A DNA stretch of 64,000 nt from Thermohalobaculum sp050331395 (GTDB lineage Bacteria > Pseudomonadota > Alphaproteobacteria > Rhodobacterales > Rhodobacteraceae): NCBI GenBank assembly GCA_050331395.1, contig JBHJGX010000025.1:7358-71357 (forward strand). Reading direction: 5' to 3'. The translations under genes and the position numbers were made by a program. The notes under the pieces were generated by a model. The model saw only the letters and a program-made list of their open reading frames with translations. It was not told the origin of the DNA and did not search any database. Shown in pieces: positions 42,921-49,912 of the stretch (its first letter is position 1; every line of letters begins with the position of its first letter).

Positions 42921-44033
42921 TCAGCCGGCCTCGCTCACACGGTAGGCGGAGCGGGCGAGCCAGTCGGGGGAGATCTCCACGCCCCAACCCGGGGTGTCGG
43001 TCACGCGGACGCGGCCGTCCTCGACCGCATAGGGCGAGGCGACGAAGAGCCCCTCTTGCCACGGATAGTAATCCGGGCCCTCGATGGAGAATTCGAGATA
43101 GGGCCCGGCCGCATCGCCGATTGCGCGCAGAAGATGCATGGTAAAAAGCGTCACCATCGAGAGGTTGGCCGCATGCGGCGTCACCGGAAGACCGGCCTCG
43201 CGGGCCATGGCGACGACCCGGAGCGTGCGCGCGATCCCGCCGAGATAGAGGATATCAGGCTGCACCACGTCGACGGCGCGCATCTCGATCATCCGCCGCC
43301 AGGTGCCGAGGTCGCAGTCCTGCTCGCCTCCGGCGACGTCGATCGAAAGCGCGTCGGCGACAGCCTTGGTGTCCTCGAGCCGCCAATACGGGCAGGGCTC
43401 TTCGAAGTGGCAAAAACCCTCGCCCTCGAGCAGGCGGCCGACCTCGATGGCGCGGGGGACCGAGTAGCAGCTGTTGGCGTCGATGAGCAGATCCGCATCG
43501 GGCAGCGCGCGCCGGAGCGCCGGGACGATCTCCTCGGTCCGGCCCGGCCATTCGTCCCGATCGCGGCCGACCTCGGCGCCCGCGCGCACCTTGGCCGCGG
43601 TGAACCCGTGGGTGTCGGCGAGCCGGCGCATCCGCGCGGCTTCGTCCGCGGGCGCGATGTCCCGTTTCATCGAGGACGCATAAGCCCGCACGGGGCCAGG
43701 CGTCCCGCCGAGAAGCGTCGCGACCGGCACGCCGGCGGCGCGTGCGCGCAGGTCCCAGATCGCGGTATCGACGCCCGCCATTGCCCGGCGGAGATAGCTG
43801 CCGGGGAATTTGTGCTCCCGCTCGGTCACCAGATCGAGGGCGTCGTCCAGATCGGCGGCATCGCCGAGCTCGACCCCGAGCATCCAGGGCGCGACCTGGC
43901 GGTGGAGAACCGCGACCGTGATATCCGCATTGTAGGTCGAGACCTGCCCCCAGCCGATCGCGCCGGTCTGGTCGGTCACGCGGACAAATCCCAACATCTC
44001 GGTGGCGAAGGTCTCGATCCGGGCGAGCTTCAT
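42921..44033 (-). CDS. Mandelate racemase/muconate lactonizing enzyme family protein
   Basis: This 370-residue enolase-superfamily enzyme has the metal and acid-base residues of the family in order: Lys in AAKVRAG, Asp in LLIDANSCY, Glu in FEEPCPY, Glu in GGEQDCD and His in TPHAANLS. Such enzymes abstract a proton alpha to a carboxylate (dehydration, racemisation or cycloisomerisation of sugar acids or related acids). It overlaps the GMC gene by 4 bp and abuts the EamA gene. The three form an operon that could use or modify a hydroxylated carboxylate; the substrate is not predictable from sequence alone. Confidence 0.9.
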   Translation of the reverse strand: MKLARIETFATEMLGFVRVTDQTGAIGWGQVSTYNADITVAVLHRQVAPWMLGVELGDAADLDDALDLVTEREHKFPGSYLRRAMAGVDTAIWDLRARAAGVPVATLLGGTPGPVRAYASSMKRDIAPADEAARMRRLADTHGFTAAKVRAGAEVGRDRDEWPGRTEEIVPALRRALPDADLLIDANSCYSVPRAIEVGRLLEGEGFCHFEEPCPYWRLEDTKAVADALSIDVAGGEQDCDLGTWRRMIEMRAVDVVQPDILYLGGIARTLRVVAMAREAGLPVTPHAANLSMVTLFTMHLLRAIGDAAGPYLEFSIEGPDYYPWQEGLFVASPYAVEDGRVRVTDTPGWGVEISPDWLARSAYRVSEAG

Positions 44034-45682
44034 GCGACCGCGCCGAGGGCCGCGTCCTCGCGGATAAGCTCGGCGCCCCGTTCGCCGACCATGATCGCCG
44101 GCGCGTTCGTGTTGCCGGTCGGGATCGTCGGGAAGATCGAGGCATCCACAACGCGCAGCCCCGCCACCCCGTGCACGCGAAGCCGGTGATCGACCACAGC
44201 ACCGCTCTCGGCACGGCCCATGCGGCAGGTGCCGCAGGGATGGAAGACCGTCGAGGCATGGTCCCTGGCAAAGGCGCCGAGCTCGTCGTCGGACTGGCAT
44301 TGGTCGCCCGGGGTCACCTCGGCGTCGATTACCTCGGCGAGCGCCGGCGCGGCGGCGATCCGGCGCATCAGCCGGACGCCCTCGCGGATGAGCGCCCGGT
44401 CGTCTTCGGTCGCCAGATAGTTCGGATGGATCTCGGGCGGGTCGGACGGGTCGGCCGTGCGGATCGCCAGATGCCCGCGCGAGGTCGGTTTCGTCGGGTT
44501 GAACCCGAGGATCAGCCCGGGGAACGCGTCGGGCTCCATCAGCGCGCGGTAACCGGGCGTCGTCACGCTGTAGCTGAGCGGCGAGAAATAGACCTGGATG
44601 TCCGGCCGGTCTGCCTCTGGGCGGAGGCGCAGGAAGCCGCCGCCTTGGTTGACGCTCATCGAGAGCGGCCCCCGCCGGCGGAACACGTAGTCGAGCCCGC
44701 AGCGGATCCGCCCGCTCCAAGGTCGGAGCACCTGATTGAGCGTGGGCACGCGCGTCCGGTAGATGTTGCTGAGCCCGAGGTGGTCCTGGAGGTTGCGACC
44801 GACCTCCCGCATGTCGCGATGGACGGGAATGCCGAGGCGGGCGAGATGCTCGGCTGGGCCGAGGCCCGAGAGTTGCAAGATCTTCGGGCTGCCGATCGCG
44901 CCGGCGGAGAGAATCACCTCGCGCCGTGCACGGACGCGGGCGAGGCGGCCATTGCGACGGAACTCGACGCCAACCGCGCGGCCGCCCTCGATGAGGATCC
45001 GTGTGACCTCGGCATGGAGTTCGAGGCGCAGGTTCGCCCGCCCGAGCGCGGGGCGGAGGTAACAGCGCGCGGTGGAGGCCCGGAAGCCGCCCTTGGTGGT
45101 GATCTGGTAGATCGACGCCCCCTCCATCGACGCCCCGTTGTAGTCGTCGTTCCAAGGGATCTGCAGCTCGGCCGCCGCTGCCCGGTAGCGGGTACAAAGC
45201 GGGTGCACCTCGGCGGTGATGTCGCGCACCGGCAGCGGCCCGCCCGCGCCACGATGGTCGTTCGCGCCGCCCGACCAGTCCTCCATGCGCCGGAAGACGG
45301 GCGCGACATCGGCCCAGGACCAGCCCGGCGCCTCGCGTGCCCAGTCGTCGAAATCGGCCGGATGCCCGCGCACCCAGACCATCGCATTGATCGACGAGGA
45401 GCCGCCCATCACCTTGCCGCGGGGCCAGTAATTCCGGCGGCCGCCGAGGGCGTCGCAGGCCTCGGTCTCGAGCCGCCAGTTGAGCGCGCTGTGGAAGAAA
45501 CAGCGCCCATAGCCGAGCGGGATCTGCACCCAGACGTTCCAGTCGCTGCCGCCGGCCTCGAGCACGGTCACGGATCTGTGTCCGTCCTCGCTCAGGCGGT
45601 TGGCGAGGACCGCGCCGGCCGAGCCCGCGCCGACGACCACATAGTCGCTTTCCGTCTCCGGGATGGTCTCAGCGGCTGCCAT
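44030..45682 (-). CDS. GMC-family FAD oxidoreductase
   Basis: This protein of 550 residues has the N-terminal FAD-binding motif VVVGAGSAGAVLANRL, the GMC signature GGSSSINAMVWVRG and the C-terminal catalytic His region STVFHPCGTCRMG. Family members oxidise alcohols such as choline or polyols. The start at 45682 has GAGGG upstream; a longer frame reaches 45712. First gene of a reverse operon with the MR-type and EamA genes. The substrate is likely a primary or secondary alcohol leading to the acid handled by the next enzyme, by inference only. Choline dehydrogenase is not indicated, since no bet genes are nearby. Confidence 0.9.
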   Translation of the reverse strand: MAAAETIPETESDYVVVGAGSAGAVLANRLSEDGHRSVTVLEAGGSDWNVWVQIPLGYGRCFFHSALNWRLETEACDALGGRRNYWPRGKVMGGSSSINAMVWVRGHPADFDDWAREAPGWSWADVAPVFRRMEDWSGGANDHRGAGGPLPVRDITAEVHPLCTRYRAAAAELQIPWNDDYNGASMEGASIYQITTKGGFRASTARCYLRPALGRANLRLELHAEVTRILIEGGRAVGVEFRRNGRLARVRARREVILSAGAIGSPKILQLSGLGPAEHLARLGIPVHRDMREVGRNLQDHLGLSNIYRTRVPTLNQVLRPWSGRIRCGLDYVFRRRGPLSMSVNQGGGFLRLRPEADRPDIQVYFSPLSYSVTTPGYRALMEPDAFPGLILGFNPTKPTSRGHLAIRTADPSDPPEIHPNYLATEDDRALIREGVRLMRRIAAAPALAEVIDAEVTPGDQCQSDDELGAFARDHASTVFHPCGTCRMGRAESGAVVDHRLRVHGVAGLRVVDASIFPTIPTGNTNAPAIMVGERGAELIREDAALGAVA

Positions 45683-45712
45683 ATCGCCCTCGCGCGCATC
45701 CGTTTTTCCCAA

Positions 45713-46077
45713 CGAAAGCGCTAGCCTATCTCTGCGGCGCGGCCTAGGGGGGATCGCACGCCAGTCGAAAAGGCGTGCCCGCCGGCCGGTCGGACAAGCG
45801 CCTGCGGGCGAATGGAACCGACGCGCGGCTCGGGCGTTTTCGTTAGTTTCCCGAAATACGTATGTACTCGAACGTCGCTGTCGTGAGGATCCCGCCGGGT
45901 TGACTTCTCGAGAAAGCTCGACATTTTGTCACATCGAAATCGTTATTGAGCGGCATCAAAGCGCCTTCGCAGGTGTCGGCCGCTCATTGCCCGCACTTTG
46001 CTTCGCGACTGCCATGGCGGGTCCACACGCACCGAGGCGGGCATAGTCGTTCCCGCCGCAGAGCGAGGAGATGCGCG
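45713..46077. other. Divergent intergenic region, no gene seen
   Basis: This 365-bp gap lies between the divergent GMC and amidoligase genes. It holds an AT-richer centre (about 45840-45950) with a perfect palindrome TTCTCGAGAA near 45904 and a TTGACT box at 45900 that lacks a good -10 partner. Promoters for both sides are expected here, but I cannot place them securely. Confidence 0.4.
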
Positions 46078-47097
46078 ATGACGCCGCCGCTCGAACCGAT
46101 AGATACCCCCCGACCGGCCGAGACCCTGCGCGCCCGGTGGCCGCAGCCTCCCCGGCCAAACCGCTCCGACGGCGCGCCGCGCCGCGTCGGCGTGGAAATC
46201 GAATTTGCCGGCCTCAGTGCCGGCGTGGCGGCTCAGATCGTCGCCCGGCTCTTCGGCGGCACGCCCGAGATCACATCGCGGCACATCGCCGAAGTGGATA
46301 CCCCGGGCTATGGGCGGTTTCAGATCGGGCTCGACACCCGCCACGCCAAACACACCGCCTCGGACGACAAGATCTCGGCCCAGGCGCGCGACTGGTTCGG
46401 CGATGCGGCCTCGCTGGTGGTACCGGTCGAGATCACCTGTCCGCCCGTGCCGATCGCGGAGGCGTCGGCACTCGAGACCCTCGTGGACGCCCTCCGCGCG
46501 GCCGGCGCCCAGGGCACCCACGCCTCGATCATCCACGCCTTCGGAATGCAGCTGAACATCGAGGCGGCGAGCCTCGACGTGGCGGATATCCTGGATATCC
46601 TCCGGGCCTATGTGCTGCTCGACGACTGGCTGCGCACCGAGATCGCCATTGACCCGGCCCGCCAGGTGCTGGCCTTTGAGACGGCGTTCCCGTCCGAGTA
46701 TCTGCGCCTGCTCCTCGATCCGCGCTATGCCCCCGATCCCCGCCGGGCGATCGACGATTATCTGGAGGCGAACCCGACGCGGAACCGCGGCCTCGATATG
46801 CTGCCGGTCTGGGCGTATCTGGACAGCGCGCGGGTCGCCCGGCAGCTGCCCGACGAGAAAGTGAATGCGCGACCGGCCTTCCATTACCGGCTGCCGAATT
46901 CGCTGATCGACGAGCCGGGCTGGACGCTCCGCAAGGACTGGGACCGGTGGCTGAAGGTCGAGCGCCTGGCGGGCGATCCGCACTTGCTGGCCGAAGCGGC
47001 GGAGGAGCGGCTCATGCTCTTGTCCGGTGCCTTCGGCGGCGCGTTCACCCGGGCGGCGCAGCGCGACGCGGCGCTTGCCCTCGGGCGGCGGCTGTGA
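46078..47097 (+). CDS. Amidoligase-family carboxylate-amine ligase
   Basis: This 339-residue protein has the amidoligase pattern: GVEIEFAGLS near residue 38, a following VDTPGYGRFQIGLD strand pair, and VPVEITCPPVPI, with a helical C-terminal half ending in a conserved-looking HYRLPNSLIDE. The fold belongs to the glutamine-synthetase/ATP-dependent carboxylate-amine ligase group (putative amidoligase). The ATG at 46078 follows a GAGGAG site. It overlaps the glutamine-amidotransferase-like gene at 47094 by 4 bp. Pairing of these two has been noted in general for this family; the product here is unknown. Confidence 0.87.
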   Translation: MTPPLEPIDTPRPAETLRARWPQPPRPNRSDGAPRRVGVEIEFAGLSAGVAAQIVARLFGGTPEITSRHIAEVDTPGYGRFQIGLDTRHAKHTASDDKISAQARDWFGDAASLVVPVEITCPPVPIAEASALETLVDALRAAGAQGTHASIIHAFGMQLNIEAASLDVADILDILRAYVLLDDWLRTEIAIDPARQVLAFETAFPSEYLRLLLDPRYAPDPRRAIDDYLEANPTRNRGLDMLPVWAYLDSARVARQLPDEKVNARPAFHYRLPNSLIDEPGWTLRKDWDRWLKVERLAGDPHLLAEAAEERLMLLSGAFGGAFTRAAQRDAALALGRRL

Positions 47098-47888
47098 GCG
47101 CGCGCACCGGGCGCCCGCTGATCGGCGTGGCGACGCCGCAAAGATTGACGCCCTCTTGGCCGTTTATCGCGTTCTCGATCTGGCTCGCCGGGGGCCGGGC
47201 CCGGCGGCTGCCACCCGATACGCCCGCGCACCGGATCGCCGAGATCGAAGGCCTCGTGGTCGGCGGCGGCGACGATATCGGGGCGGATCTCTATGGCGGA
47301 CGGGTCGTGCTCGACAGCAAGGTGGACCCGGACCGAGCCCGGGCAGAACAGGCGCTCCTCAGCCGGTTTTGGCCGACAGATTTGCCGATCCTGGGGATCT
47401 GCCGGGGCGCGCAGATGCTCAACGTGGTCCGGGGCGGAACGCTCCACGGCGACATCTACGCGGTTTATCGGGGAGCGCCCAGGATGTGGACGCCGTTGCC
47501 GCTGAAGCGGGTCGAGATCGCGCAGGGGACCCGGCTCGCCGCCGTGGCGGGGGTCGAGCGGCTCAAGGTGAACAGCTTGCACCACCAGTCGGTGGCGGCG
47601 ACCGGTGCGGATCTGCGGATCTCGGCGCGCGATCAGATCGGCATCGTGCAGGCGATCGAGCATACCGAGCCCACGCTGCGGATCGGCGTACAGTGGCATC
47701 CGGAGTTCCTGTTCTACAAGGGTCCGCATCGGCGGCTCTTTCGCAGCCTCGTGGCGGCGGCGCGCGCACTCCGCGGAGCGGCGGAGAGATCGGTTGAGAG
47801 ATCCGCGCCCACGGCCGCCGACGCCCCGGACGGAGACGGCGAACCGGTCGCCCGAGCCCCCTTCGGTCCCGCAGCCCGGGGGACCTGA
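47094..47888 (+). CDS. Class I glutamine amidotransferase-like hydrolase (PuuD-like)
   Basis: This 264-residue protein has the features of the gamma-glutamyl-GABA hydrolase subgroup: GLVVGGGDDI, the nucleophile elbow LGICRGAQMLN with Cys, and the C-terminal GVQWHPEF with catalytic His and Glu. It could remove glutamyl groups that the coupled amidoligase adds, or supply ammonia to it. The GTG start overlaps the amidoligase stop. The C-terminal 30 residues (RSVERSAPTAADAP) are low-complexity and may not belong to the fold. Confidence 0.88.
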   Translation: MSARTGRPLIGVATPQRLTPSWPFIAFSIWLAGGRARRLPPDTPAHRIAEIEGLVVGGGDDIGADLYGGRVVLDSKVDPDRARAEQALLSRFWPTDLPILGICRGAQMLNVVRGGTLHGDIYAVYRGAPRMWTPLPLKRVEIAQGTRLAAVAGVERLKVNSLHHQSVAATGADLRISARDQIGIVQAIEHTEPTLRIGVQWHPEFLFYKGPHRRLFRSLVAAARALRGAAERSVERSAPTAADAPDGDGEPVARAPFGPAARGT

Positions 47889-47962
47889 GAAGCGCATCGG
47901 TCGCGGCGTCGGGCAGCGGTCGGCTCGGCACTCCGAACGGGCTCGGACAGATCCGGTCTCCG

Positions 47963-48172
47963 CGCTCCCGCGGGCCGCTCCGCGACCCTTTGGGCCCGGG
48001 CGCCGCGCCGGACACCGCGCCATCTGGAGCATAGGGCCCGCGGCGGGTGACCGGGCATCGCACGCGCTCGACGCTCGGCGGGCCAAGCCGCGCGATGGGG
48101 GCAACCCGCCGCGGGACCGGTGCCCTCCACACGGTGCGCACGCGGTCGCGGCGCCCTCGACGGCGGAGCCGT
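47963..48172. repeat. Long-hairpin intergenic element, copy B (diverged)
   Basis: This stretch shares the outer blocks with copy A at 41773-42004 (GCTCCCGCGG, CCCTTTGGGC, GGGCGCCGCG, then CGCGGCGGGTGACCGG, GGCCAAGCCG and CCGCCGCGGGACCGG, and finally GCGGTCGCGGCGCC). The two halves can pair imperfectly, giving a second long hairpin. It fills most of the 406-bp gap 47889-48294, in which I see no gene. Confidence 0.7.
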
Positions 48173-48294
48173 GCCGAGATCGGGCGGGGCGCCGGGGCAG
48201 CCTTCGGCGCGGGGCATCGTCCGCGTCCGGCGAGGGGGCATTGCGAGGGGCGGCGCCGGCTTCTAGGGTCCACCCACCCAGTCCGGAGGCGCCC

Positions 48295-49740
48295 ATGGAT
48301 CTCGCCGAATATGCCGCCCACGATGCGACCGGCCTCGCCGCCCTCGTTGCCCGCGGCGACGTCCACCCGGCCGAGCTCGCCCGCACCGCCGCCGAGGCGA
48401 TCGCCCGGGCCGATCCCTCCCTCGGTGCCGTTGTCGAGACCTATCCCGACATGATCGACGCGCTCGATGCGGGCAGCCTCGGCGCGGGCGCCTTCCGCGG
48501 CGTCCCATTTCTGATCAAGGACGCGGGCGAGCATCTCCTCGGCCGGCGGACCGAGTTCGGCAGCCGCCTCGCCGCCGGCATGATCGCCCAGACCGACAGC
48601 CACCTTGCCCGGCTCTTCCGCGAGGCGGGCTTGGTCATCCTCGGCCGCAGCAACGCGCCCGAATATTCGATCTCAGGCACGACCGAGAACGCGCTTTACG
48701 GCGCCACCTCGACGCCCTGGCGCCAAGGCCATTCGGCCGGCGGCTCGACGGGCGGGGGCATGGCGGCCGTCGCGGCCGGGCTCGTGCCGATCGCCCATGG
48801 CAGCGACATCGCCGGCTCGAACCGGATCCCGGCGAGCTTCTGCGGCGGTGTCGGTCTCAAGCCCTCGCGCGGGCGGATCTCGGCCGGGCCCGAGCGCGAC
48901 GAAGGCGGCTTCGGCCTCGCGATGAACTTCGTCCAGACCCGGAGCGTGCGCGACGCCGCCCGTATGCTCGACTGCCTCGCCGTGCCCCAGACCGGCGACC
49001 CGTTCCCGATCCCCGCCCCGGGCGCCCCTTGGGCCGAGGCACCGGCGCGGGATCCGGGTCGGCTGCGCATCGCGCTCTCGACCGCGCCGCTCATGGACGC
49101 GCCCGTCGATCCGGAGGTCGCCGAGGCCGTCCGCGCGGTGGCGACCACGCTCCAAGCCATGGGCCACGAGGTCGTCGAGGCGGTCCCCGATTTCGATGCC
49201 AAGACCGCAGCCCGGCGCCTCGGCGATATCTGGTTCTTCGGCTTCGATCTGCTGCTCGACGGCTTCGCCGCCCGCACCGGTCGGACGGTCGGGCCGGACA
49301 CGCTCGAGCCGGTGACACTCCGGATCTACGAGCATGCCAAACGCCTGGGCGCGGCCGAGTTCTTCGCCGCCCATGCCTATCTGAACATTGCGCGGCGCCG
49401 GGTCGCGGCAATCTTCGACGCGGCCGATCTCTGGCTCACGCCGACCACGGCCCAGGTCGCCTTTCCGCACGGGCTCTATCACCAAGGGATGGACGGGATC
49501 GGCGTCGCCGACTGGATCGTGCATTCGGACGGGCCGCTGCAGTTTACCTTCCCGCACAACCTGATGGGAACGCCGGCGATCTCGCTGCCGCTTGCGATGC
49601 ATTCCTCGGGCCTGCCGATCGGCGTGCAGATCGGCGCGCGTCCGGCCCGCGAAGACCTGCTGCTGTCGGTCGCCGCGCGGCTCGAGGAGGCCCTGCCCTG
49701 GGCGGACCGCATCCCGCCCTTGCACGTCTCCCGGTTCTGA
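48295..49740 (+). CDS. Amidase signature enzyme
   Basis: This 481-residue amidase has the Ser-Ser-Lys catalytic set: Lys75 in PFLIKDAGE, the cis-Ser in GHSAGGSTGGGMAAVAAG near residue 150, and the nucleophile Ser175 in SDIAGSNRIPASFCGG (family usual form GSxxR). Amidase-signature enzymes hydrolyse amides. The AGSNR at the nucleophile differs slightly from the common GGSIR but retains the Ser. The start ATG 48295 follows a GGAGGC site. It is 400 bp after the amidoligase/GATase pair, so a functional link is possible but weak. Confidence 0.93.
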   Translation: MDLAEYAAHDATGLAALVARGDVHPAELARTAAEAIARADPSLGAVVETYPDMIDALDAGSLGAGAFRGVPFLIKDAGEHLLGRRTEFGSRLAAGMIAQTDSHLARLFREAGLVILGRSNAPEYSISGTTENALYGATSTPWRQGHSAGGSTGGGMAAVAAGLVPIAHGSDIAGSNRIPASFCGGVGLKPSRGRISAGPERDEGGFGLAMNFVQTRSVRDAARMLDCLAVPQTGDPFPIPAPGAPWAEAPARDPGRLRIALSTAPLMDAPVDPEVAEAVRAVATTLQAMGHEVVEAVPDFDAKTAARRLGDIWFFGFDLLLDGFAARTGRTVGPDTLEPVTLRIYEHAKRLGAAEFFAAHAYLNIARRRVAAIFDAADLWLTPTTAQVAFPHGLYHQGMDGIGVADWIVHSDGPLQFTFPHNLMGTPAISLPLAMHSSGLPIGVQIGARPAREDLLLSVAARLEEALPWADRIPPLHVSRF

Positions 49741-49912
49741 ACCGACCTGGCGAGGCACGCCGCCGGCGCCCTCAGACCGAAATGTCGCAGGCCCGCCCGC
49801 GCCACAGATCCGTGAGACACAACCGAGAGATGAACTTTTTGGGTTCTCACGGGCACTCACCCCGTGTATCAACCCATCGACCGCTGTCGATCCATACAAG
49901 TGAGCCCCCGCC

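Noticed and set aside
41763..44189. An 808-residue forward open frame across the hairpin element, EamA and enolase-superfamily genes
   Set aside because: It is antisense to well-supported genes, lacks a credible start, and its composition is typical of antisense high-GC frames.
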